From NCBI GenBank assembly GCA_034440635.1, contig JAOTON010001136.1, positions 1,852,001 through 1,916,000 of the forward strand: 64,000 bases of DNA. Direction: 5' to 3'. The notes under the pieces are model-generated. The model saw nothing but the letters and a program-made list of their open reading frames with translations, had not been told where the DNA came from and searched no databases. Source of the stretch: Lepas anatifera (taxonomy: Eukaryota; Arthropoda; Thecostraca; Lepadidae). The position numbers and the translations under genes were made by a program. Below are positions 9,975-21,738 of the stretch, piece by piece (the first letter of the stretch is position 1; the number at the start of each line of letters is the position of its first letter).

Positions 9975-11627
9975 ACTTCAGCAGCTTTCGAATTCCGATT
10001 GATATCCGTTCACGCAGCCACCACATGATAGCTAGGAAAAAGTGGTGCACACTCATGTTTTTCTCCTACTCTCTCTAGAAGAGGAAACCTTTAAGAATTG
10101 CAATGTATAAAATGCTGAATTCAAATGGCGTCGCCAACGCCCATCGTGCTGCAAGTGTACAATGTGGACCCGAAAGTGCTTACTCAATATCCCCGTGCGG
10201 AGTTTCAACCCGAGTTAGCTAAAGAGAAGTCCAATGCACTGCCACTGTGTCACTACATTCCCTCCCCATTCCCTCCCCATTCTTGACAATTCCTTCAGGT
10301 TTTAGATCATGTACCTCGTCTCCATGCAGTGGCAGGTCCAGGACTTTATTGGGGGAGGGGGGACGGGCTAGGGGCTCCGGCTATGCACTTACTATGGGCG
10401 CTCGAACGTTTGGGGGTAGGGCTTTGAGCCCCCGAGTCTCCCTTTGCATCCACCTCTGACTTCACCTGCCAATGCACCTAGACGTTGGGACGAAGTATAA
10501 AGCACGCCGGCGGGAATTGTATTGTTTCAAATTCATTTGTACTTCTATTATGGCTCGGGGGAGGGGGGGCTGACTTCAGACTTGATCTTTGATATTTATT
10601 TGATTACGGCCACTTCCAACAGGCACACTTGTCCAATTACAGGGAGTACTGGCGTGGGTGTTTAAAGATCCTCTTCGCCTGGTTAGATCGGACACGGAAG
10701 GCGGTTTCCCGCCGTGGGGATTGAACCTACATTAATCCATGTTATTCGATCTGAAGACGGCATTGAAGTCACTATGGCACCCGGCCTTTATGACTCGCCA
10801 GCCGCACCCTTGAAAATATATGCCTTCAGTGAAAGCATATGTATGTGGCTTTTTGTAGTGGGAGGGCACCGTTGTGCAAAACGGATTACCCGGTTGAAAG
10901 CCCGCTGTACGCCTGTATATCTTATTTTGGATCAGCGACTTTGGCGTCAACGGGGGCGCCGCTGACCCAACAAAGGCGCCAAGGGGCGCATGGCCATGCG
11001 CTCCCCCTCCTTGGTGCTCCCCTTCCAGTGAAGTTAACACTTGGAAGAGTAAAACGCAAAAAGGTCGCTTTTTTCTAAACAAAACTCAAAAGAGATTCTC
11101 CAAACTTCCTGGTGCGAATCAACTGAGGGGCGGCTGGTAGTTACCGAAGTGGTAACCGAATCGTCGTCTGATGAGCTTGGTCGGAGTTAGGGCGGGGTTC
11201 ATTGGTGTGTGCGGAACAGCGTCGGCCCAACTACAGCGGGTGAAACCCGATTTGTGTCCGTCATGTCTTCCTCGTCGATTTATTTGAAAGTCAGTCTTCA
11301 GAGACTATGTCTGCAGTGACATCACGTCTCTGGGCCTAGTCAAAATCCCTACGGCGCTAAAAGTGCCACTAAATTTTTCCCATATGATGCTCATCATGGC
11401 GTCTTCAAAACAACCCGGATTCCTACTTTACCTAGGCTTCCGACAGCAAGCGGGTTCCATCTACCTGGATCTTGCCGGTGGATACTTTTGCTAACTAGCT
11501 TCATATCGACACAGCTGAAACAGATTCAATCGGCAAAAGTCCTTGTCAGCTAATACGTCCATTTTACGTCACGGTAATTAAAGAAAAAAACATATAGTAA
11601 GCTCTCATGGTAAAACACATTGCAGCA
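9975..11627. other. No gene recognised
   Basis: About 1.65 kb of intergenic or 5' flanking sequence. Near 10,325 there is CAGTGGCAGGTCCAGGA, like a hAT terminus, but no matching right end with target duplication was found. Near 10,715 a box-B-like motif (reverse of GTAGGTTCAATCCCCAC) suggests a decayed tRNA-derived repeat. Confidence 0.4.
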
Positions 11628-11631
11628 TTAA

Positions 11632-12235
11632 CCCTCGCCCCACGGGGGCCATCGATGGCCCCCAAAGTTTTTTCGGGATAACAGAAAAAGACTCTACCTC
11701 TCACCCCATCATTTTACCACCATCCCTGAAATGTTTACCCCAGGTCACCCAAGGTCAGGCCACCAGGTCAACCAAGGTTACCTCACTTCAACTTTTGAGC
11801 TCTACGATAGCTACATTTCTAAGCCGATCGATTTGAAACCTCCTACACTTCGTGACCCCTTCAGGGTCTACAAAATTTATATCCGTAATTTTTCTATTTC
11901 GTGATCTAAGGTCAGGTCACAAGGTGACCTCTCCCATCGAAGAAGTATGGGGAAAAGCTGTCTTATGATCTTAAAGTCACAAAAATGATTGCAAAAACTC
12001 AGTCAGAAAAGCGTTCTTGGACACCCATTCACGGACCGTAGGCGTGGTATTTTCCCTTTGACCCATCTGAGGTCATCACAGGTCACCAGGGGTCAAAACA
12101 GTTCTTACTGAATTCACATGAGCTTTCTAATGCATTTTGCAGATTTTCGCCAGTCCCATATTTTCGGAGTTAGAGGGAAGCCATCGATGGCGCCCGGTGG
12201 AGCGAAGGTGGCGCCAGACCTCCGGTGGGCGCGGG
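11632..12235 (+). mobile_element. Family A TTAA MITE, copy 2 (internally deleted)
   Basis: Flanked by TTAA at 11628-11631 and 12236-12239. Termini CCCTCGCCCCACGGGGG and GGTGGGCGCGGG match the other A copies. At about 604 bp it is shorter than the ~1.03-kb copies and lacks a middle segment. The first 450 bp are collinear with 926-1400. Confidence 0.78.
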
Positions 12236-12780
12236 TTAAGACACACCAAATAACATTTTAAAATTTACACTTTTAATAACTAGCTAGCTACTAGATTCAT
12301 TGTCCTGCTCTCGTTTTCCAGAGGAAAAATATCTGCCAACTTGCCAAAAATGTTGGTGACAAAAAGATCAAGTCGTTGAAAAACATAGACAAGATTGTGC
12401 TCGTCTCACCGTGGGCAGTTATCACTCAGTCTGTCAATGTTTTTCTTAAAATTTTAGGAAACTCAGAGGCTCTGAAAACAGCCCTTTTTGGGGCCAAACC
12501 TGAAAATTGTAGATCACCCGTGCTCGGTTAGAAATTCCATCGGTGACACTTGACACTTTTTCTGACCTCTGTCATTTTCCGTTCACCACTTCATCCCTCG
12601 CACCACCGGCACAGCTATTATTTACCTTTCTCCTGAAACTTCATTGAACACTTGTCGGTCGAGGCAGATCTACAGCTGCCCTTGCGCTGTGAAAGTGGAA
12701 GGCGTTGTTATGGTAAAGTCGTCTACGAGTACGGCACGGGATGCATTCGGGGTGGGGGGGAGGCAAAGTGCCACCCACCT

Positions 12781-12880
12781 ATGTCGCTTATAATGACGGT
12801 GAACAAGGCTCAAGATAAAACGGCACTGGAGCGTGGTGCAGAATATCTTCAGGCGCCATCATTTTCCACTGGGAAGTCTG
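12781..12880 (+). pseudogene. Possible Helitron helicase remnant
   Basis: A short frame reads MSLIMTVNKAQDKT...LERGAEYL.APSFSTGK, resembling the late helicase motif of Helitron/Pif1 proteins (MTINKAQGQT...ERVGVYL..PVFSHGQ). Nothing upstream resembles the remaining helicase or Rep motifs, so this would be a small decayed fragment. The resemblance is from memory of the family pattern and covers about 35 residues only. Confidence 0.4.
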
Positions 12881-13055
12881 AAGGAGGCGACGGAAACACT
12901 GCAGTGGCCTCAGCTGACTCAGATGGTCCTCGCGTGAGTCAACCTACTGCGCTCAGCGCACGCAGATTATGTGTGCGTCCGCATGCATATTATTTCAACA
13001 GCTTCCATGAGCTCCTGCACCGCGCAGCGGCCACTCAGCCAGCTCCGGCTCTTAA

Positions 13056-13904
13056 CCCGCGCATTGACGGGGGGTACCACTACCCGCCCCCTCGGGTATT
13101 TTAGAGACAGCATGAAAACAGCGGCGCGTAACCCCGCCCGCCGTACTTGGCATACTTTTTTCGGATCATTTTTACAATTTTAGTCAAAATTTTAAGGTTA
13201 GATCATCTCAGGTCAGGTCACCAGTACTGGTCAAGTGACCTGACCTAAAAAAGTTTAAGATGTCATTAGTCAGAACTGGGTGAACCTATTCGATTGAAAC
13301 TCATTTTAAATGATGGGCCCACCGAGTTCTCTAAAAATTATTCTGGTATTTCTTATATCAATGACCTAATTTCAGGTACGAGCCATGACCTCTATATTAG
13401 AAATATATGGAAAATTATTTTAACCGAATAACTTAGTAATAGATGGTAATAGAGCCTTTATTTTAACTTCATTATATTGGTCTCATCTTGGCAGTTCTAG
13501 CGATATGCATTTTGACCTTATTTCATCGTGACCTGACCTCAGGTCGGGTCAAATATCATATTTGACCTAATTTGACCTAGACAGGTCATGCTATATATCA
13601 TTAGATTTGGCTTGCTGCGAGGATTCCAATGGTCTAAATGGTTTTGCTCTCTCTTTACTTGTTCACATATCATGATCGAAAATTTTCATTTACATCTTAT
13701 CCCTATGACGGTATGTCCTGACGTCTAGTGACCTTAAATGTAACCTGAAAAAATGGTAGTAAACATATTTTTATAGAGAAGTGGATGGGGTACCCAATGC
13801 CGTTTGCGATTTTCGCTATCTAGCGTGGTTTTTTAAATCTTAGAGGGGTGGGTACCCCCCCGCCCGTCAAAGCGAAGGTGGCTCAGATCCCCGTTAATGC
13901 GCTT
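13056..13904. mobile_element. Family B TTAA MITE, full length
   Basis: Flanks TTAA at 13052-13055 and 13905-13908. The left tip is CCCGCGCATTGACGGGG and the right tip CCCCGTTAATGCGC. The ~849-bp body contains many AGGTCA/TGACCT words, including TGACCTGACCTCAGGTCG near 13,530. No coding capacity. It is the cleanest undisturbed B copy and a useful reference for the others. Confidence 0.8.
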
Positions 13905-14227
13905 TTAAAGGGCCGGCCCAAAACGACCGAGAGTCAGCTTAGGCTGATTTTCTCTCAAGTGTATGCTGTGTACGTTGAGAGGCACCAGTAGATGAGCTGA
14001 GAAGAGCTCATGCGCGAGTTTGCCTCGTGTCCCCACAGATGGTAAGCGCGTCTGCCTGGCAGCGGTGGGATGAATGCAGCGGTCACTACCAGCCTCCAGA
14101 CAGGCAGTTCACCCGGCTCACGCATGATTTGTCAGAAGGAGCAGCCCTTTTCACAAGTCCTCGAGAAATAATAAGAATAACATTCATTATTTGGACTTAT
14201 TTATGTATTTTGTGGTTTTGATTACTG

Positions 14228-14425
14228 ATGAGCAGCGTCGTGCCTTTCAGAATTTTGTTGAGTCGGCTCAACTCAACTCGCGCGCTGAAAGCAGTTGACT
14301 CAACTCCGATGCAACTCATCATCAAGAGCTCAGTGAGCCGACTCAACTCCGATTCAAGCTTCAATCCCATCAACTCAGCCCAGACTCAGCTCACAACTTG
14401 ACTCAACTCAAACTTTGACTGGAGC
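14228..14425. repeat. Degenerate CAACTC/GACTCAACTC low-complexity repeat
   Basis: Irregular repetition of GACTCAACTC and GAGTCGGCTCAACTC over about 200 bp, with no constant period. A leftover of a decayed simple tandem repeat. Confidence 0.7.
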
Positions 14426-14429
14426 TGAA

Positions 14430-15420
14430 AATGAGTGAAAAATAAATTGTAACTACATAAACAATAAAAATAAATGAATAAATAAATAAGATGAAACCAG
14501 AAGCCGTATATAAAGTAATTCAGGAAAATGAAGATTAAGGGGTGGAAAATTGATTAATTGCCTTACAAACATTGGTTAACAATTAGCTAGTAGTTATGAA
14601 TCACTCTTTTTGACTTATTCCAGACTGTCACTGCCAGAAAAACCTGCCACACCATGTTGCAATGATTTCTAAATTAAAAGTCAACTAAAAGTATTAAGGT
14701 TACACCAAGTATAGGCAAAGAATCCCACTTTCATATTACCAGAAAAGGTCAAAACAACAAAAGCTAATTATCTAATCTGCATTTGCAAAGATGATATAGG
14801 GATTGTTTGAGTTTCTGCAGAAAAATGATGCCAGATAATTTTGTTAAATGAAACATTCTTCTGCCATGAGATTAATCTAAATTTAAGCCATAATTACTGG
14901 AGCAGTTGCGGTTGCAAATTCCAAGAACTACAGCAAAACTTAAGAATAGTATAGGAGAAGTCCGTTAGCGGGTCGGCAATAGTACGCAAAAGAAGATGCT
15001 GGAGCACGCATTGATCCCCACTGTGCTTTAGGTGCATAGGCCATGTCACGAACTTTTTCTGTCACCAGACTAGGCGATTGTAGGGTTTTCTATTGTTCTA
15101 AATATACAAGAACTATGTTGCAATGCTTGGTTTTCCAAATATGAATTTCGGACTCTGTCCCGAGCGAAAATAAACTTTTCTATCTCTTAAGCATGCGTGC
15201 TCTTGCACAATGGTCTACTGCGTACTCTTGCCGGACAAGCTCCCTTGGGCAGAAAGTCTTCATAAACATGTTGGCAGGCATTTTCGTGTGGGCTCCAGTC
15301 CTGCAGCACAATCCTAGCTCAGCTTTCTTACTGACGACAGACCGTAATGCAATACTATTGATCATAGAAGCATGGTCTACAAGTTTATCTAGTTCAGAAA
15401 AATTACATCAAGGTTTCCCT
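14430..15420. other. No gene recognised
   Basis: AT-rich intergenic sequence. Short frames near 15,200-15,400 lead into the endonuclease-like remnant at 15,428 and may be its 5' untranslated part. Confidence 0.4.
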
Positions 15421-15427
15421 AATCATG

Positions 15428-15800
15428 GGGAGATAAGAATTGGATCATTTAATTGTAGAGGTCTAGGTATCGTCCAATAACGTAGGGATGTCTTAAACTA
15501 CTTGAAAAGTCAGGTTTTCACATATTACTTCTTCAAGACATTCATTGTAATCCAAACAAAGAAAATCGGTTTTGGAACTCGTGGGGAAAGGACCATATGA
15601 TTGCTAGTTTCTCAAATAATGCCAGAGGAGTGGCAACATTACCAAATTTGATTGATATCTCTTTTAGTGAAAGGAAATTAAAATGCGGTAATTACATCAT
15701 TACAAAGGCAAAAATTGATAAATGGATTTGATTCTGGCTAATACTACTGGACCTAATACCGATAATATTACATTAACACGTCAACTTTTGGCCTTTTTTG
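15428..15800 (+). pseudogene. Decayed LINE endonuclease (EEP) fragment
   Basis: The frame IRIGSFNCRGLG is the start of an apurinic-like endonuclease domain of non-LTR retrotransposons. After a stop, shifted frames continue with RRDVLNYLKS and, in another frame, LLLQDIHCNPN, where the family has the catalytic Glu/Gln-x-His segment. Multiple stops and frameshifts show that it is dead. The reverse transcriptase is not adjacent. It is a different lineage from, or much older than, the LINE at 43546. Confidence 0.6.
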
Positions 15801-16173
15801 GACGAAATATGCATACACTAAGGCATGCTGTATACAAAATAGCCTGAGGGCATGACTGTTGATGGCATTCTCCCGAAATTCAGGTGGTTAACTCTCAGAA
15901 GATCTTGAGTGTCCATACATTGTGTTGATTCTACTGCTGACCCAGAAGCAGCTTCCCTTTATATGGTAGTTTTGTGGAAATCCACAGTAATATACGTTGT
16001 CATATTCATAGGTTGCCGGTTTAAGATCTTCTGGTCAAATATCAAGTTATCATCCGACAAAATCGAAGGGATGAGGGAAACTCTTGTGCAATTTGACGTG
16101 GAATGACCCATGTCTGAGCTGTCGGAATTCATGCTGCGCCGCACTGGATCAGACTTGGGTTGGATTTGTCGGC

Positions 16174-16631
16174 TTAAAGGGAATGTGGCACCTTGGTCGA
16201 ATCCTGGAATTTAGTGTAATTAGGCGTACTTTTAGTCAAATATGATGAAACCACTCATTATTCCTCTGAAAAATGTACAATAAGCTCAATATTTGGTTTT
16301 TAAAATACTCCTCTAGAAAAAGAAATAAATATCAGCCTGTGGATGATGTCACGATCTGGCAACCACTACCATACTTGAAACGCTTCAAGGGTTTCGATTG
16401 GCTGATGCTTATCGTGACGTCAGCATATGTCGTCACACCAGTAACTCACAACAATGGCCGCCGGCGACGGGGGGGCTGAGGGGGGGCTGGTGTCAGGTAG
16501 TTTTTAGCTTTTTCTACGGAAATATCGAGTTCCAAGACAAATGAAATATAGAGTACCGGGTTTTCCGACCTGCTTTACAACTTGGCTATCTCAGTTAAAA
16601 TCACGTTGTGAAGGTGCTACATTCCCTTTAA
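16174..16631. mobile_element. MITE with TTAAAGGGAATGTGGCACC termini
   Basis: The left end TTAAAGGGAATGTGGCACC is mirrored by GGTGCTACATTCCCTTTAA at the right. The subterminal text GCTATCTCAGTTAAAATCACG also recurs in copies at 30325-30766 and 30762-31723. About 458 bp, non-coding. Confidence 0.75.
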
Positions 16632-16799
16632 GTGCTCATGCCGTTCCGCTGGGCTCGTGTTTAGCCATATGATCCGTACTTTACACCAGTAGCAACTGTC
16701 CTGCCGAGCTCCCGTACAAGTTTGATGTGCCGTGACGTCGCGGCCGCGGAAGCTATGCTGTACCGCACTACTCGCCTACAGCTGCGCTGCGCCGCCACA

Positions 16800-17110
16800 C
16801 CGGCGTCAGTTATACTGTGCCGCTGAGCTATCCTGGTGATGTACTGTGCCGCTGAGCTTCCCTGGAGATATACTGTGCCACTGATTTCTCCTGGAAAGAT
16901 ACTGTGCCACTTGGGTATCCTACATCTGTACTAAGCTGCTGAGCTTCCCTGGAGATATACTGTGCCGCTGAGCTCTCCTGAAAACATACTGTGCCGCCGA
17001 ACTATCCCGACCATATGCTGTGCCGCTGAGCTCTCCTGAAAATATACTGTGCCGCCGAACTGTCCCGACCATATGCGGAAAACGTACTGTGCCACCGAAC
17101 TGCTCAGGCA
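16800..17110. repeat. Roughly 30-33-bp minisatellite
   Basis: Repeats of ATACTGTGCCGCTGAGCT followed by CTCCTGGAGAT or CTGAAA, about nine uneven units. Periods vary between units. Antisense open frames across it are artefacts. Confidence 0.8.
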
Positions 17111-17279
17111 CCAGAAGCATCTGGTCAGGTCAGCGAGTAATGGCGTACATTCTAAACTAATGTAAGGGGATTCTGTTCTTCTAAAACGGGGCTGAAAGTC
17201 CACGGTGCCATTCGTTGGGTCACTTCATTGAATGGAGAGAGAGAGGGAGAGAGAGAGAGTGGCTTAGAAGGGCTTAGAG

Positions 17280-17509
17280 CATAAGTGTCGCCACCGACAA
17301 AAAAGTGGGGGCCAGCCAAACTTCAACCTGATGCTGACACAAAACTTTCAACGTCAGGACCAAAAACTGTTCGAATTTGGGCTCTTTGTTGCCTCCGCAG
17401 CGGCTGGATATAAGAATGTCCGGTTTTCTCTCATTTTGACTGAAATCAGGAAATTTTTGGCCAAAAAGTGGGGGCCAGGCCCCCTGGCCCCCCTTTTCCG
17501 ACGCGTATG
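17280..17509. mobile_element. hAT-like MITE with 8-bp TSD GCTTAGAG
   Basis: The ends CATAAGTGTCG and CGACGCGTATG are imperfect inverted repeats with CA...TG tips. The flanks 17272-17279 and 17510-17517 are both GCTTAGAG, an exact 8-bp target duplication as made by hAT transposases. A second copy is at 51340-51569. 230 bp, non-coding. Confidence 0.8.
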
Positions 17510-17879
17510 GCTTAGAGCACAAAAGTATCCGCAAAGCTCTTGATATCTTCATTCTTCTGCGGCCTGATATGTTTCTCTTGGGGGGGGGGGGCAGAAAGAT
17601 GGGCACCGATGACATCACGTGGCCTTGGGCGCTTAAAAAATTAGGACTGGTGGGCACCCGGCAGAAAAAATCGCAGTTTCCATCAAAAGAGCACTTTCCT
17701 ATCATCAAAAAAGTATGTAAAAGCCTTCAAATATTCTTCCGTCGTCTGTGTTTATTTTCCCGAAACATTTCAAAGGCATTTTAGAAGTATGCAAGTGCAT
17801 ACCTGAATCTTTACTTTGTTTAATATGTTTTTTTGCTCAGCGTGCAGGACTGCCTCCAATATTAAACTGCCTCAAATAC

Positions 17880-18960
17880 TAGCCCGTCTTAAATATTCTC
17901 AGCACCTCTGTAAGCTGGCCGACGACATGAAGACCAACCCTAAGAGGCACTGGTCTTTTGTTAGATTTGTCAGCAAAAAAAACTAGCGTCTCCAATGTTA
18001 TGCTCAGATCTCACCAAACGCTCACCTCTGACGATCTAGAAAAAGCAGCTCCTCTGAACACCAGTTTTGCTAGAAAATTCAGAAATCTCACCGTTAACAC
18101 TTATCCTCCAGCACCTGAGTACCCTTTGGAACCATTATTTAGGTTTACCGTTACCGAGAAAGCAGTCCGAATAGCTGCCAAATACCTAAGTCCAAACAAG
18201 ACATGTGGCACCGATAGCATAAGTGCAGGGATTATTTAGGAGTGTGCCGACGAGCTAGCTGTGCCCCTTACCAAAATTTGTAAACTCTCTCTGCAGAGTG
18301 GCATCTTCCCAACACCGTGGAAACTGGCTAACATTGTTCCTATTTTCAACAAAGGCTACAAGAAGGACCCAGCTAGCTACCGATCCGTATCTCTTCTGCC
18401 TCTCTTTTAAAAAATGCTGTAAATAATTTTATACAGCCAGTTGTACCACCACGTTGCGCCAATGCTGTGCCAGGAACAGCATGGGTTCATTCCGGGTCGG
18501 TCGTGCTCTAGCAGCCTAACCACATACCTCAGCTCGGCGTGGGAGGCAATTTTGGAGGGATATGAGACGGACTCCATGTTGACAGGTTATTAGGCTGCCT
18601 TTAAGTGTAAACCATAAACTGATCATTCACAAATTTAAACTTCCCTATCAGTTGCAGGCTTCTGCTCTTCACTGGTTTGTCTCATATCTCTCCGATAGGC
18701 GTCAGTGGGTCATGGTGAACGGAAAAAACATCGGATTGGATCTCGGTGATTGGATGTAAAATCACGGCCCCAGCTGACTGGGTGCTGCTGCAACACGACC
18801 TAAATCGTTTGCAGAGGTGGTCCGTTAGGTGAAGTCTCATTATAAATCCCATTAAGTACAAATCGTTCACGATGACCCTCAAACGCGCTCCTGTTCAGAT
18901 GCAGTGCCACCACATCGATTACGCTGTTCTTGAATCCGTGAACCAAATTCGTGATCTAAG
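17880..18960 (+). pseudogene. Decayed CR1/Jockey-like LINE, linker and RT
   Basis: Reading across stops and shifts gives LADDMKTNPKRHW, an open stretch with NKTCGTDSISAGII, then ECADELAVPLTKICKLSLQSG, WKLANIVPIF, YRSVSLLPL and QHGFIPGRSC. These are the linker and the first reverse-transcriptase blocks of CR1/Jockey-type elements, collinear with the element at 43546-46193 (DDLKTNPKRFW, HKACGPDNISARVI). At least eight stops are visible. The catalytic FADD region is not recoverable. It is an old, immobile copy. Confidence 0.75.
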
Positions 18961-19009
18961 TACTATTTTAGGTTTAGGATTAGGATTGAATAGAGCTGTG
19001 TTTAGCTTA

Positions 19010-19530
19010 TAGAAAATCGCTCAAGATAGTTCGAACCCAATTTAGCATTCGGGGTTTGAGTGCATGGGATGGTTTCATTACTTGGTTTCATCAGTCGCAA
19101 GTTCCGAACACTTAATATGGCTAAGACATATGCATGGTATAACCGACGTCTTGAAATGAGTGAAGGCATGTAGGATTTTACCAAAAACTCTCAGAAACGC
19201 AAGCATGAGCCTATCGGAAGCATGAGGCTCTTTGCATGATTGTGATAACAACTGTGCTACACACGTTTCAGATTCTTCTTGTGTGGTGCGGCCCCTGGGC
19301 AGTGGTTTGCTCGTACCTAGCATACACGCGTACTTATACAAGTACCTGCATATAGATGTACGTACACAATATTCAAACACTGTCCTAAAAAATGAGCTAT
19401 AGCAATACAGAGGCTTCAAAACACCATCAAATGCACGACAATGAGCATTTCGGATGCACAAGGCTTCTTTGCACCATCGTGTGCACAACCTTGCTACAAA
19501 CCTTTCAATGCCTCTTTTCTCATATAGGGC
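19010..19530. repeat. Dispersed repeat, inverted partner of 22630-22985
   Basis: Shared elements in opposite orientation include the segment around GCTAAGACATATGCATGG, the run near CTCTTTGCA..ATGATAACAA, the text TTCAGATTCTTCTTG, and the ends near CTAGCATACACGCGTACTT. Divergence is high. Related short pieces occur at 21,600-21,740. No coding family recognised. Confidence 0.6.
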
Positions 19531-19734
19531 ACTTGTGCACGGTGTCACTCCACGGCTTTCAAAAGCCACTTAAACTGCCCTTTGTTCTTCACGTTACCTG
19601 CAAAATCCTTAACCATCCCGATTCCCTGTTTGGCTGTCATTGGCGACCTTGACTTCCTTGCCAAATGTGTGAAGCTTGGTAAACTCGTTGTACTTGTGCT
19701 ACTCGCCTGTTTTTTTCAGCATAAGCTCGTAGGA

Positions 19735-19935
19735 TTTACGCACTAACCAACGGTGGTGCATGACAATTCTTCTTGCGAATCGACGAGCCGCGGGACTTGC
19801 CTGGGCACACCAGATTACTATCCATTGCACTAACACAGCTGCATGGACGGGAAAACTCCAGTAGCCTTTCACAGATAGCCTCTCTTCATCGGCAGTGACG
19901 GAGCAACTGCTAAGACTGAAGTTCACCAATGGACT
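19735..19935 (-). repeat. Left arm of a large inverted duplication
   Basis: The minus strand reads SVKGYWSFPVHAAVLVQWIV, closely matching the plus-strand frame at 20250-20440 (SVKGYWAFTVQAAVLVQWIV). Similarity continues into RRIV.HHRWL versus RRIV.YHRWV. The two copies are head to head around about 310 bp. The protein is not recognised. It may be a decayed transposon gene or a long inverted-repeat element. Confidence 0.6.
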
Positions 19936-20249
19936 TTGCACACATAAGTTTTGGACAGGTTGCTCCCTGAAAATTTGCCTATTCGCTCAACAGCTGGGCC
20001 AGGATTAAATTGTGTATCAAAAATTTCACAGAATGACACAATTCATTCTCCTGCTGTACGTGTCCGCCTGACTGAGTGCACATATAGCTGTCGACGAACC
20101 AATCAAACATCTGTACCTCTACAGATGTATTGTGTATTGGTGCTGGTGTATCTGGTCCAGTACAGACAGATGGACTGTGCGGTGGCTACCACTGCATTTG
20201 ATGTGCTCTGGCACCACTTTTGGTACCTACGGTCACCGACAGCCTGTGA

Positions 20250-20440
20250 TAGTCTGTGCATTTGCTCCATCGGTGACGACGAGGATGCGATCTGTGAAAG
20301 GCTACTGGGCTTTCACCGTCCAGGCAGCGGTGTTAGTGCAATGGATAGTAATCCGGTGTGCCCGGACAAGTCTTCACAGTTTGTCGATTCGCTAGAAGAA
20401 TTGTCGTGTACCACCGTTGGGTTGGTATGCCAATCCCAGG
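20250..20440 (+). repeat. Right arm of the inverted duplication
   Basis: Mirror of 19735-19935. The matching peptides keep their frame despite nucleotide differences, which hints that the sequence was once coding. The surrounding plus-strand frame (about 19951-20559) is open for 202 codons but shows no domain I recognise. Confidence 0.55.
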
Positions 20441-20559
20441 AGTGGTTGCTGAAAACCCAGATGAGTGGCACAAGCACAAGGAATTTACTAAGCTTCAAAC
20501 ATTTGTCCAAGAAGTCAAGGCTACCAAAACGTAGCCGAATGGGGAATCGGGATGCTTAA

Positions 20560-21562
20560 CACGCGCCTTACATGGGTCCCTGGCATAACGCGCCCCGCTG
20601 GGGGTCGTATTTTGCCCCCTCCCGTATCTCATTTCCCAGGAGAGCTAAAGAAAAATTACGGACGGCGTTCGAAAGCTCTCGACGAGACGAAGAGAAATTA
20701 TAGCAAGTACATACTTTTATTTCAGGTCAATATTGAGGTTAGCACAGTTCAAAGAAGGTTCCATAGGCTTACAACAGGGCAGGATACGTTTCTCCCTCTA
20801 GATTTTTACTCAGTGGAGCAAGAGCATTCGCCTCTCATCGTGGCGAATTGAATGGTGTATAATATGACCTTGCGAGGCCAAATTGTGAAAATGACCTGAC
20901 ATCGAGCTAGGTCAGGGTCACGGGCCACCTAGTATGGTCATGTTACATATCAATCGACTACCCGTGACAATATAATCACAATGAAAGCAAAATAGGAGTT
21001 TTATCTCAATTCAGTGAGAAGTTATTGGCAAAACAATCACTGTATGCTCCTGTGACCTGACATGACCTTTGAGAGGTCAGATAGTCAAAAACTCAACCTT
21101 ATGGTCAAGATCGTGGAACGAATACACGGTTTGAAGATTTTCAGCTTTATCTGTCCAGTATTTACTGAAAAACGAGCCCTTTCAATTTTTTCACCATAGA
21201 CTTATAATGGGGTGACCAAAAAATTGACCCCACCTTAGGTCAACAACATCGAAATTCCGAGATAGCAGATTTGTAGACCCTAATAACCTCAACATATTGT
21301 GAAGGTTTCAAACTGATCGGTGGGTTGATGTTCCTTAGGCGCCGCTTCAAACTCGTGATTTTAGGTTTTGGGGTCAGGTCGCTTGACCTTGGATAGCTCA
21401 TTGACCTGACATGACCTGAACTAAAAAGATTGGTCAGATGCGTAAGACTAATTTGGGATATGGTACTGTAAGTTTCATTGTTCTACGTCTCTTCGTTGTT
21501 GCATTATCTGAGAAAAACCAGGAGGGGGAGGCGAATTTCGCCCCCTCCCAGCGAGGCGCGTG
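20560..21562. mobile_element. Family E TTAA MITE
   Basis: The left flank is TTAA (20556-20559) followed by CACGCGCCTTACATGGG. The right end mirrors it (AGGCGCGTG) and is flanked by TTCA, a decayed TTAA. Both subterminal regions carry GGGGGAGGCGAATTTCGCCCCC-like blocks. The interior has scattered AGGTCA words. About 1.0 kb, non-coding. Confidence 0.6.
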
Positions 21563-21738
21563 TTCAGGATTTTTGCAGGTAGCGTGAAAAATAAATAATA
21601 GTTAGTGCGGCTTTTGCAAGCCGTGGAGAGACACCATGTATGTGCAACTGCCGCATCTGAGAAAAGATGCATTGGAACGTTTGTAGCACGATTGTGAACA
21701 CGATGGTACCAAGAAACCTTGTGCATCCGAAAGGTTAA

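Noticed and set aside
10325..10460. Another hAT-like MITE starting CAGTGGCAGGTCCAGG
   Set aside because: The candidate right end near 10,458 is poorly matched and no 8-bp duplication was found.
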